Positions 22,048-30,912 of a DNA stretch of 30,912 nt are shown in pieces. Under the pieces are notes generated by a model, which was given only the letters and a program-made list of their open reading frames with translations, had not been told where the DNA came from and searched no databases. Source of the stretch: Diplodia intermedia (lineage: Eukaryota > Ascomycota > Dothideomycetes > Botryosphaeriales > Botryosphaeriaceae); the NCBI GenBank assembly GCA_021495925.1, contig JAKEKT010000175.1, positions 1 through 30,912 on the forward strand, given 5' to 3'. The position numbers were made by a program, and so were the translations under genes. Position 1 is the first letter of the stretch; every line of letters begins with the position of its first letter.

Positions 22048-24396
22048 CTACAAATCCTCCCAATCCTTCCCCTTCCCCCTCCTCCCCACCACCGTCGCGG
22101 CCGTCCCGGCCCCAACCATCTCGGGCGCCGACACGCCCGACGGCCCCGTCGGCCACGTGCTCATACTGCTCGCCCTCCTGTTGTTTTCGGCCGTCAGCGA
22201 CGACGGCATCAGCAGCGCCGAGACGCGCGAGCGGGCGCCGCGGCCGTGGTGCCCGCCGCGCTCCCGCACGCGTCCGTCCTCGAGATCGACGACCTCCGTG
22301 GCGGCTACGCGCGCGGAGCGCTCTTTCGAGCCACTGCTGCTGCTGCTGCTGCTGCTGCTGCCTGCGCCTTTGGATGCGGCCACGGTCGCTGGTGGTGTCG
22401 CCGACGCGGCAGGCAGGGGCGACGACGGCTGTTGTGGCGGCGGCGGCGGCGGCGGTCGCGCGGGGCCGCCGGCCACGACGGCGTCCTCGCCGCGCTGGAT
22501 GGCGGCGTAGTCGGACTCGAAGAGGCGGGCGGCGCGGTGGCGCCAGACGAGCCAGGAGAGCAGGAGGAGGGCGGTGAGCGGGATGGTGGTGGCCCAGTAG
22601 GTGCGGAGGTTTCTGGAGAGGAGGGGGTTGGTGCCGCTGCTGTTTTCGCTGGAGGTGGTTGTGGTGGAGGTCATGGTGCCGTTGGTGTGCGTGGAGCAGG
22701 TGAATGTCGTTATGAGGGTCTGTTTGTTGCTGGTTAGGTGGGTCCTACGGTGGGTTGGGTGGAGGAGGGGGGTGTGGACTCACGGCTACGAAGATTGCGG
22801 GGAGGAAGAGCGTGTTGAGGAGCGCGATGCTCTTGACGGAGGCGCCATCGCGGGTGGCTGTTGCAGCGAGCTGGGCTGTGAGGAGGTTGTTCGTCTGGGT
22901 GACGGAGGTGTTGAGCTGGATACGCAAGTCAGTCCGCCATATCCGGACATGGGGTTGCAGGGAAAACATCAAGAAGGGAACGGGGTACAAGGCCGGAGCG
23001 AGACCTACCATATCAACCAACCACCCGGCCTTCGCCCTCAGCCTCCTCGCCTCCTCAACACCGCTTTCCGTAGCTGTCCTCAACTGCTCCACCATCTCCC
23101 TCAACTCCCAACTGCTATCACCATAGCCATCGCCTCCGCTTTCCCACTCCTCACGAACCGGCACCAGCAACCCCTCAGTCCGCGCAGCGACATCCCCCAG
23201 CCACACCGCGATGCGATTCTCCCACGCACACAGCCCCTCGACCCCGACCGCCTCGGCGGCCACGGCGGCCACCTCGCCCATCATCGCCTCGACGCCGCCG
23301 GCGCGCGTCCTCGCCTTGGACCGCAGCTCCTCGTCGGCGGCGGCGACGCGCGCGGCCATCTCGCGCGCGCAAAACGCCTGCGTGCGGTCGACGGCGTTGG
23401 CGAGTAGTAGCGTCGGTAGGAGTAGCGGGTGCGTCCACGACGCGCCGGCGCCGTAGGCGTCGAGCAGCTCGCGCAGCTGCGGGACCAGCGGGACCGGCCG
23501 CGCGCACCAGGACGCGGCCGCGCCGCAGACGGTGACGCCGGCGGGCGGCGCCGAGAGGAGGTGGGGCCCGTAGAGGAAGGCGGTCGTGACGGACGTGTTC
23601 AGGTCGTGGCTGAGCGAGAGGCGGACGCCGGCGATGGGGGAGGTTGTCGGGGGTGAGGTTAGGAGGACTGTGGGGGTTGGATTGTTACGTTAGTTGGGGG
23701 GGGGGTGTTGCTTTTCGGGGTGTGAGGGTGATTGGTGCATCAATAGGTGGAGAAGGACTGCGGGTGGGATGGAGGAGAAGGAGCATTCGTCCTGCATGTG
23801 CTTTCACCAGGCCCTGCGTCACAGGGACTGGAACCAGGGTGAGAACTTACCGAGCTCATTGCGGCCTCCGGTGGTAACGTGTCGCCAGTTGTGACTGTAA
23901 CCGCTGTTCCTGAAGTACGGAAGGGTTGCGGGAGACAGGTGGAAGTGCTTCTCCACGCGCAGGTAGGAATCCCGACTGATGGGAAACGTCAACGGATTGC
24001 TTTCCCGCTGCTCGCAGATGAGGATCCTTATCCCGCCGACGACATTGTGCTCGGGGCTGGGTTTTCTCAAAGCGAAAGGGCCCTGTTGGTGTAACCAGTC
24101 CGAGACGTGTCCGTCGTGAATGATGCCGGCGAAGCAGTTGACTCCTGGTTGCGCGGCGTCGAGCTGAATGGTCGCGCATGAGCATGGAAGCGGCATAACT
24201 GGCAGGGGCATTAACGGCCTACGTTTTCGTACTTCCAGTATTCCAAGAATTGTATATCCTCCTGCCGGGTTGACAGCTGCTCATGTTTGATGGACTGAAG
24301 CGAAGGCAACACATTCTCATGCTCCTTGGATCTCGCGGGCTTCCACGGCTTCCAGACAGCCTCTCTGATGATTTGTTTTCTCTGCGTAGTAAACAT
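22048..24396 (-). CDS. CorA-like two-helix membrane protein
   Basis: Fungal membrane protein with the C-terminal layout of CorA-like Mg transporter families. Five exons: 24396-24223, 24163-23851, 23667-23009, 22915-22784 and 22719-22048, giving 649 residues. Introns are 59, 183, 93 and 64 nt. The N-terminal soluble part (1-380) includes the RDSYLRVEKHF and HPLLLPTLLL segments typical of these proteins. A helical stretch then leads to TM1 (about 409-432, TLFLPAIFVATLITTF) and TM2 (467-485, YWATTIPLTALLLLSWLVW). The loop between them is Thr/Ser-rich with possible N-glycosylation sites NGT and NSS. There is no GMN selectivity motif, so ion transport is doubtful. The cytosolic tail (486-649) has a run of seven prolines and nine serines, the latter from a (CTG)9 repeat. 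The 93-nt intron is in frame and stop-free, so retention would add 31 residues. The start codon is a best guess. Confidence 0.82.
22334..22360. repeat. (CTG)9 repeat coding polyserine
   Basis: Nine perfect CTG units on the plus strand read as AGC codons, giving nine serines in the tail of the CorA-like protein. A GGC run at about 22437-22456 codes for its polyproline. Both are slippage-prone and may vary between strains. Confidence 0.92.
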
Positions 24397-25163
24397 TGTA
24401 GGTCACTCCGTTGCACACGAGAATCGAAACGAAACACCTGCAGCGTTAAGGATTGCATTTGTACTGTAATCCAGCGTCTCAAGTTGCGAAGGGAGAGCCG
24501 AAATAGGTGGTTTCCCTTCGCTTAGGCGGCCAGAAGATCAAACATGATGGCTTGACGGAGGATCCTTGCATTCGTGTGTTGCGGCGTACTGGTTAAGCGA
24601 CGCGTCGGAGCACGCCGCACGACTTGGCGTGGTGGTGTGAGGATTGCGTGAAGCAGCCATGATCGTATTCCGCATCCGGTTAAATGATCAGCCCCAACGT
24701 GAAACAAACACCACATGTTCCTCGGGTCAGATGGTTACCAAGCATTCAGGACTGCTTGATCGGCGGCAGGGGATGGCGCCTGGTGGCCGGAGGAACAGGA
24801 GGAGAGCATTGATTGGCCCTCGACTGCCGGATGTGGAATCTTTCTTCGTTCATCGTTCTTTCTGGCCTTATAATCATGCTTTCTAGGGCGAAGTTCGTTC
24901 TCGAAAATAACAAGTTGGATGGCTTTAGATGCGCTGGTCATCACAAGGTAAAGCAAATAATTCCCAGAGAAGCATGTCCACAAGACCGGCCAGAAAAATC
25001 GTCGATGAATTGCAATGGTGTTGCAGTGGTATCTGCGCCTCGCTGAATTGACGCCGCGTATATCTCCCGGTTTCCCATACGTCTTGTGTCCTTCGTGTAC
25101 GCCATGCGCCCAACGCCTCGAAATACATTTTGATTCTCGATATCTTGAGTTCCACCAGCCAGA
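24397..25163. other. Intergenic; CorA-like promoter and IMP3 3' side
   Basis: This is 767 bp between two minus-strand genes. It should hold the CorA-like promoter at its left side and the IMP3 3' untranslated region at its right. It is less GC-rich than the rest of the window. No open frame here is convincing. Confidence 0.55.
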
Positions 25164-25786
25164 CTATGCCATGTCCAAGTCGAAGTCGTCCAACTGGTCG
25201 CGGTACTTGAGGATGTTGCGCTTGATCTTGGATGAGTCCACCCAGGTAACAAAGTCTTCTAGGTTCTTCGAGACCAAGAACGCTGGGTCGGTAATGACTT
25301 CGGGGCCGACGCGGACATGGCCCTGCTCGATGAACTTTATGGCAGCCTGGACAGTGTCGGCCATGTGCAGGCGGGTCATGACGACACCTAGGCGACGGCG
25401 TGCGAAGGCGGAGACGGTGACCTTGTTCTCGACGTCGCTGAGCTTGCGCGAGCCAGTGCCAGTGCTAAGAATGCCCAGATCCTCGAGCTTCTCCAGCAGC
25501 AGCTTCTCGTGTTTCAAGCGGACGGGATCGGCGGGGTCGAGATCTGAGAGGCGGTGGGCGAGCTGGCGGAGGCTGCCGCACAGGCGGTTGTATTTTGTGT
25601 AGTCTTCGGGCTTCTGGATGGCATAGCGACGGATTACGGCAGCATCGCGGTGGTTGTTGTCGGACTTGTAGGTCGTGAAATCGACCTTTCGAACAGGTCA
25701 GGCTGAGATCCCCACGACAATCCGCAACGCATTCTGCGTACCTTTCTTAAAAGCTTGCTCTCGTGATGCTTCAGGCGTCTGACCAT
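25164..25786 (-). CDS. IMP3: U3 small nucleolar ribonucleoprotein IMP3
   Basis: Nucleolar component of the U3 snoRNP/SSU processome that works with Mpp10 and Imp4 and promotes U3 pairing with pre-rRNA for early 18S maturation. Two exons: a 45-nt first exon (25786-25742, MVRRLKHHESKLLRK) and 25685-25164. They are joined over a 56-nt intron (GTACGC...AAAG, CTGAC branch) in phase 0. The product is 188 residues against 183 in yeast. The N-terminal half matches the ribosomal S4 N-terminal type (VDFTTYKSDNNHRD, KYNRLCGSLRQLA). The S4 RNA-binding domain covers about residues 112-155 (RRLGVVMTRLHMADTVQAAI to FIEQGHVRVGPEVITDPAFL). The ending KIKRNILKYRDQLDDFDLD is strongly conserved in IMP3 and separates it from ribosomal protein uS4. 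Candidate promoter palindromes lie 104-243 bp upstream. Confidence 0.95.
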
Positions 25787-25889
25787 GGTGGCGGCGGGCG
25801 CGGCAGTGCGGCGTTAATCGGGGGCTGGGGCGGAGGACGGGTTGGAGGTTCTTGATGCGCCGGAGGAAGCGCAAAAGTTCTGGCGGCTC

Positions 25890-25899
25890 TTATCGATAA
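25890..25899. promoter_or_regulatory. TTATCGATAA palindrome upstream of IMP3
   Basis: A perfect 10-bp palindrome lies 104 bp before the IMP3 start codon. It contains overlapping GATA-type half sites on both strands. A regulatory role is inferred from position and symmetry only. Confidence 0.4.
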
Positions 25900-26016
25900 C
25901 GCGAACTGCCCGAAAAGGAAACGCAGCCGCAACAATAAAAGAGCGAGCAACGCCGTGGCTGGGCACAGAACCAAGCAATGCCTTCTCCCACAAAATGGCA
26001 GCGTTCGAAATATCTC

Positions 26017-26028
26017 CATTGGCCAATG
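26017..26028. promoter_or_regulatory. CATTGGCCAATG palindrome, paired CCAAT boxes
   Basis: A perfect 12-bp palindrome holds a CCAAT box on each strand, about 231 bp upstream of the IMP3 start codon. CCAAT is the core site of the fungal Hap/CBC complex. Binding is not shown by the sequence. Confidence 0.45.
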
Positions 26029-27180
26029 CCCGAGTGTAGCCTCGAGTAAGTCCCTCGGCGGCAGTAGTAGAAATGATCGGGCTGACTGGGCAGTTGTCGA
26101 GTACCGGTCGAAGGCTGACGAGGCTAGCTTGACGATAGGGGCCTATTTGCCGACACCCAGATGCCATGTTTCTGGAAACATGAAAGAGGAGGCAATCGCA
26201 GGCGGCTCGCGGCGGTCTCATCGCGGGGCACGACATGTTTCACGCAGGCTCTCCCTGTCCTGCCGAACGACGTCAGTCGAGAGCCAGTCATTAGGTTAAC
26301 CAGACTTCTGCTCCGGCAAACGCACTTCATTCGTCCGGGGAAGCCCACGGTCTGGTCCCGGACGGTCGCCCGGTCGCAGGACACACTCGCACTGCACTGC
26401 GTACCACGGCGCTCTCCTCGCCTCCGACTGGGCGGCATCGGCATCACCAGCAGCCAGCCTCGCGGCACGCACAGCTAGCGATGAAGGAAGGGGACTGAGG
26501 GAGGGCGAACGTGAGCAGTTCCGGCGAGAGCGTGACGCTCAAGCTGCGCAGGTGTTTCAGCCGCCTTGACGTGTCAGAGTCAGCGCAAGCAGCTGCCTTG
26601 TGCCTTCCGCAGGAGCTGGCTGCTGGGCACGCCGCCAGCTCGTGGCCACTGACGGGCCGCTAAGCCGCTTCGGGGTGATGCGCTGGCATTGCATGAGGCC
26701 CTGGAGCTCTGGGCTGAAATATGTTCAATTCGTCGCGCTCTGCTGCTAGCGTAGCCCACGCGATTTTTTTGCTTCTCAACACTCGCCGGCTTGCAATTGC
26801 GCGCTGCCAATTGCCCGCTCGACTCAGCGACTGCGCGCCCCGAGACGCTGCCTTCTGGAAGCAAAAGGTCCCTGGCATTCCGCGACTATGGATCTTGGAA
26901 ACGGCCCCCTCCCATGACCGGCGCGCCACAGCGCCTCCGCTTGGTTGCTTGAGCTGCCGTCTTTCGCAAAGCCGTTTCGAGAAACTACGTGGAGGACATA
27001 CACAAACATACCGGCCTGCCGCTGCCGAAGGCGCCTCCAGTCCCCGCGTCCCGTCGCCAGCCCCCCAAAATAGATCGGCCGCCCACGAGGTCGCCCTCGC
27101 AACGCGCCCAAGAAGAAAAGGTAAATAGGCGGGCAAGAAAGAATGCAGATGTTACGCTGCTTCGCAAGGAAGGGAGAACC

Positions 27181-27196
27181 AAAAAAAAAAAAAAAA
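27181..27196. repeat. A16 homopolymer
   Basis: Sixteen A residues run on the plus strand about 170 bp past the ARL8 stop codon. The run lies in non-coding DNA. Confidence 0.9.
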
Positions 27197-27365
27197 GAGA
27201 AAATGGGGCGGCCATTGCTAGCCTTTGCTTTCGTCTTTCCATCATGTCGTGTCTCGTTAACGCATATCGTATAAAACTGACTGCCGTATTGATGGTAGCA
27301 TAGGCATGAGGAGAATCGTCGTCATCGTCGTCAGAACCAGCAAACCGTGCCGTCGCACCGGGGGG

Positions 27366-28417
27366 TTATTTGCTCGACCGCGCAATCAGCCACTGCAGAA
27401 CAGCGTCCAGATTGGTCTCCTCTTTTGCACTGATGCCGTAGCAGCTCACCTCCCGGTGCGACACGGAGCGCAGGTTCAGCGCCTCAATCAGCTCGTCGAC
27501 CGAGACCTTGTCCGGCAGGTCGGACTTGTTGCCAAGCACGAGCAGCGGAATGCCCTCCAACGCCGGCTTTTCCAGCAGCAACTGGAGCTCCTCGCGGGCG
27601 ACGGGAAGCGCCTCCTTGTCCGCCGAGTCCACGATGAATCTGCAGGCGATAAGCAAAGCGCGCGCAAAATGCGACCGACGAAGAGCCTACACGATGGCGT
27701 TCACGCCGCGGCAGTACCGCTCCCACATCGACCGAAACCTGGGCTGACCACCAAGATCCCAACTGAGGACGGCAGGAACAATCAGCAAATCGTGCCCCAT
27801 GGTGCTATCTCGCGTTCGCACACCGATGCTTTTGGGGACTGGCACATGACGATCTAAGGGCGGACCCCTGCGATACATACCACTTCAGGGTCACATGGCC
27901 CTTCTGGACTCGCTTCATGTTGAACCCCACGGTGGGAATCGAGCTGGACACACAACTGGTCAGTGCAAAATTCGCGCACACGGACGCATCCTTCTGCGCG
28001 ATGGAAAAGGCAGGACGCACTCGATGGTAAATTCGCCGCCCTGGTTACGTCAGTGTCGAGCCAGCCAGCAGGCCCAGGACCTCAGCGCGACGTTGCACGG
28101 CCGGTCCCGGAAGGGTAGACACTCACCGCCAGAACTCGCAACAACGACGTCTTGCCGGCGTTCTGCAAGCCGATCATGGTGATGTCCATCTCGGTCGCCC
28201 TGCGGAGGCCGACAAGGCCGGGTCAGCAGGGTGCGCGGCGGCTGCAGACGGTTCGTCTCGTGCGTGACGCGGCTGGGGAGGGGCGAGGCCAACACAGCGC
28301 GATGCAGGCCGCGATGGTTGATGGCGGCGGGCCGGTGGAGGACGCGGGCCCGGGGTCGCGCACTCACCAGAACAGGCGCAGCAGCCAATCGTAGATACGC
28401 CTGAAGAAGCCAGCCAT
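27366..28417 (-). CDS. ARL8: ADP-ribosylation factor-like GTPase ARL8
   Basis: Small Arf-family GTPase, known in other eukaryotes for positioning and fusion of lysosomes or vacuoles. Six exons: 28417-28368, 28199-28127, 28040-28021, 27943-27881, 27762-27691 and 27639-27366, giving 183 residues (animal ARL8 is 186). Introns are 168, 86, 77, 118 and 51 nt. The N-terminal amphipathic helix MAGFFRRIYDWLLRLFW lacks the Gly2 needed for myristoylation, as in ARL8. The P-loop is GLQNAGKTS (27-35). Switch I holds IPTVGFN, then come WDLGGQPRFRSMWERYCRG, the guanine motif NKSD and SAK near the C-terminus. The third exon is only 20 nt and codes GGEFTI plus part of the next codon. Without it, switch I would be out of frame. 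S. cerevisiae lacks ARL8, so its presence fits a filamentous fungus. It is divergent from RPA2, 648 bp away. Confidence 0.94.
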
Positions 28418-29065
28418 GGTCGGGAGGTCGTCGTGCTGCTGAGTCCGGGTGCGAGGTGGGTGGGAGAGGGCGCTATGGATGGGCAGTGAATAGCTGCGGA
28501 AGGGCCCGAGGCGCGTGAAGAGCTCAGTCTAGGGTTCCTGGGATGCGGGGCCTTGTCTGCCTTGCGGCCGGGGCGGTTAAGCTAGGTAGAAATCAACGCG
28601 AGCAGGACCTTTGCACCGCGCACGCAGGCGAGTGGTGAGAAGCTTTGCGGCGATGGCTGCCGGGCGGGCGATGGAGGATACAAGGGCAAAACCACGGCGC
28701 CGCATGTGCACGAGAGAGGTGGTGCAGCGTCTGGGAGTCTTCTTGCGGGAAGCCGATCTGCTAGGCCGCTTCGGGCGGGCGGTCGCCCTGCGAAGCCAAT
28801 CCCGGCCGCCGCCCGTCGGCCAGAGCTGCTGCGCGCCAGACCCGGTCCGAGCGCTGCTACGACATTTTTTCTGAGTGCTGCTCTGCTGCCCTCGCCCACG
28901 CCTCACGGCAACCGTCCCCGAAGCGCACGCCCGAGTGTGATGCCAGCCCGCGCCTTGCAGTAGCCTCGCTTCAGCCCCCCCAAATTTTCCGCGGGGACAC
29001 GCCGCCCGCCGCTCCGCAGCTTCACCCCGCCCAGCACCACTCAACTGCCGAAGCCACACCACACC
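28418..29065. promoter_or_regulatory. Divergent promoter region, ARL8-RPA2
   Basis: The 648 bp between the two start codons must carry both promoters. The right side just before RPA2 is C-rich on the plus strand (about 28885-29060). Open frames here (for example 28577-29218 on the minus strand) run into RPA2 antisense and are not called. Confidence 0.6.
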
Positions 29066-30912
29066 ATGGCGCCCTCGCATTCCAAGAGACGGGCGAAGAC
29101 CGACACCGCCTGGAGCAACGAGTTCGACACGGTGCGCCGTCACAATCTCTTCCGGAACCCGCCCACCGACCACACCGCGTACCCAGCGCTCGCTGCCGCC
29201 ATCGAGCCGCACATCCACTCCTTCAATGCCATTTTCGACAAGAACGGCCTACTGGAGAACGGTCTCAAGGACATTGGTACCAAGACCTTCCTTGATGGCG
29301 ACAACACCACCGTCGGGCCCCGCAATCGCCTCAGCGTGCGTGTGCGCGACATCTACCTCGAGAAATCGATCCTCCCGGCGAGCAACAAGTACGCTCTGAC
29401 GAACCGGAATATCCTGCCCTCGGAATGCCGTGAAAGGCACGCCACATACAGGGGAAAGATGCGCGTGCGATTGGAGTGGCGCGTAAACAACGGCGACTGG
29501 AAGGAGACCGTCCGTGAGCTGGGCCAGGTGCCGATCATGCTCAGGGTATGTGGCATAGATACATCGTGCTCGTCCACTCTACTGATTCTCGCGTAGACGA
29601 ACAAGTGCCATCTGGATAAACTGACGCCAGCCGAGTTGGTGAACGCCAAGGAAGAGACTGAGGAGCTCGGTGGCTACTTCATCGTAAATGGAAACGAAAA
29701 GCTCATCCGTATGCTCATTGTCGGCAAGAGAAATTTCCCCATGGCCATCATCCGTCCCTCTTTCCAGAATCGTGGACAGTCGTACACCAAGTTCGGTATC
29801 CAAATCCGCTCCGTCCGCTCCGATCAAACCTCGCAGACCAACGTGCTCCACTACCTCAGCGACGGTAATGTCACTTTCCGCTTCTCTTGGAGGAAGAATG
29901 AGTACCTCATTCCGGCCATGATGATCCTCAAGTCACTCGTAGAGACCAATGACCGCGAAATCTTCGAGGGACTTGTCGGCGCTGCTGGTTCCAAGGGTCT
30001 GGCGGACAAGCAGTTCGTCACCGACCGTGTGGAATTGCTCCTCCGGACATACAAGGCGTACAACATCCACAGCAAGGCTAAGACTCGGGCATACCTTGGG
30101 GGGAAATTCAAGGTCGTCTTGGGCCTGCCCGAGGATACTGCTGACGAAGACGCTGGCACCGAATTCTTGCGACGAGTCGTGCTACCCCACCTGGGATCGT
30201 CTGACGTCACGGAGAGCCAGGATGCCGATAAGTTCAAGATGCTTCTGTTCATGATCAGGAAGCTGTATGCCCTTGTTGAGGGGGAGTGCACTGTCGACAA
30301 CCCTGATGCGGTCCAGAACCAGGAGATTCTTCTTGGGGGGTTCCTTTACGGCATGATCATCAAGGAGAAAATTGAGGACTGGCTGATGTCAATCCGCATT
30401 GTTTCATCGGAATGGTGCAGGAACACTGGACAGCGGTTCACCGACCCGGAGTTTGAGAAGGACTTCCTGCCCAAGATAGTTCGCCGCACGAACGAGAATT
30501 TGGGCCAGGCGATGGACTATTTCCTCTCAACCGGGAATCTCGTCAGTTCGTCGGGCCTTGACCTGCAACAGACATCAGGCTATACCGTGGTCGCTGAGAA
30601 GATCAATTTCTACAGGTTCATAAGTCATTTCCGAGTAAGTATTCACTTACCCCTTATCGTATCGTATCTAACTGAATTTACTAACTTCATCTTCGAAGAT
30701 GGTCCACAGAGGGAGTTTCTTCGCAGAGCTTAAGACAACAACCGTCAGGAAACTGCTTCCTGAGTCCTGGGGTTTCCTCTGTCCAGTGGTAGTCCTCCCC
30801 ACCCCCCCCAACACGGCCATGCCACGCCATCCAACGAACCGCACAGCCAGCGCAGTTCGGTTCGCCTCGCCGCAGCGCGCCGCCACGCCATCAAAGCGGG
30901 ATCGATCGACCG
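29066..30912 (+). CDS. RPA2: RNA polymerase I second-largest subunit (partial, 3' end outside window)
   Basis: RPA135 homologue; with the largest subunit it forms the active centre of the nucleolar polymerase that makes 35S pre-rRNA. Exons seen are 29066-29545, 29597-30634 and 30699-30788. Introns are 51 nt (GTATGT...TAG) and 64 nt (GTAAGT, TACTAAC branch, AAG), both phase 0. These give 536 residues of the roughly 1,200 expected. The visible part covers the protrusion and lobe domains: the start around SNEFDTVRRHNLFRNP, then LRTNKCHLDKLTP, ETEELGGYFIVNGNEKLIRM, and the fork region FRMVHRGSFFAELKTTTVRK to SWGFLCPV. The divergence from Pol II Rpb2 and the N-terminus fit Pol I. A donor (GTAGTC) follows at 30789, and the expected HTPDG continuation is not in the last 124 bp, so the third intron runs off the window. 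The start ATG at 29066 has a good context (ACACCATGG). Confidence 0.94.

Larger units (their letters stand above)
25787..27365. other. Intergenic between IMP3 and ARL8; no gene supported
   Basis: This 1.6-kb gap holds the IMP3 promoter (left) and the ARL8 3' untranslated region (right). It contains two palindromes near IMP3 (listed) and an A16 run at 27181-27196. Open frames of up to 158 codons (26660-27136, minus) overlap others on both strands and show no domain. Confidence 0.5.

Noticed and set aside
22003..22737. 244-codon plus-strand open frame opposite the CorA-like tail
   Set aside because: It is antisense to a well-supported exon. The frame is open because of GC bias and the CTG and GGC repeats, and its translation is low complexity.
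24402..24482. Extra upstream exon for the CorA-like gene
   Set aside because: A TTACTACGCAG sequence over the chosen start could be an acceptor, but no upstream exon with family-like sequence was found. I keep the ATG at 24396.
1..30912. tRNA, rRNA, CRISPR or transposase genes
   Set aside because: Scanning by eye for T-loop-like GGTTCGA boxes, 5S-like sequence, regular spaced repeats and transposase or reverse-transcriptase motifs gave nothing convincing. tRNAscan-SE and Infernal runs would settle the RNA genes.

Overview
The window looks like nuclear DNA of a filamentous ascomycete (Pezizomycotina). It is GC-rich and eukaryotic. Genes are split by short GT-AG introns, mostly 51-93 nt, with CTNAC-type branch sites. 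Products include a Zn(II)2Cys6 regulator, an inositol-phosphosphingolipid phospholipase C, an ARL8 GTPase and a fungal CorA-like membrane protein. The sequence alone does not fix the order or species. I joined exons by hand from splice signals, reading frame and family conservation.

Layout, left to right. 1-1285: no gene seen. 1286-2605 (-): cytosolic tyrosyl-tRNA synthetase. 3435-5445 (-): cytochrome P450. 5446-9173: 3.7 kb without a supported gene. 9174-12747 (+): large seven-exon Zn(II)2Cys6 transcription factor, divergent from the P450. 12748-18446: 5.7 kb without a supported gene. 18447-20015 (-): ISC1-type phospholipase C, head-to-head with a WDR5/Swd3-like WD40 protein at 20213-21498 (+), with only 197 bp between start codons. 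22048-24396 (-): CorA-like membrane protein with low-complexity tail. 25164-25786 (-): IMP3 of the U3 snoRNP. 27366-28417 (-): ARL8 small GTPase with a 20-nt microexon. 29066-right edge (+): RPA2 (RPA135), second-largest subunit of RNA polymerase I, cut by the window end.

Most genes are housekeeping: rRNA synthesis (RPA2), rRNA processing (IMP3), tRNA charging (TyrRS), histone methylation (WDR5/Swd3-like), sphingolipid turnover (ISC1) and lysosome/vacuole traffic (ARL8). They do not form one pathway. The accessory-looking part is the P450 plus the transcription factor, set in about 9.4 kb of gene-poor DNA. I see no transposase, reverse transcriptase, CRISPR array, rRNA or tRNA. I found no clearly novel multi-gene system. 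The most interesting points are gene-structure features (a microexon, a stop-free in-frame intron, a possible upstream ORF) and the large non-coding flanks of the regulator.
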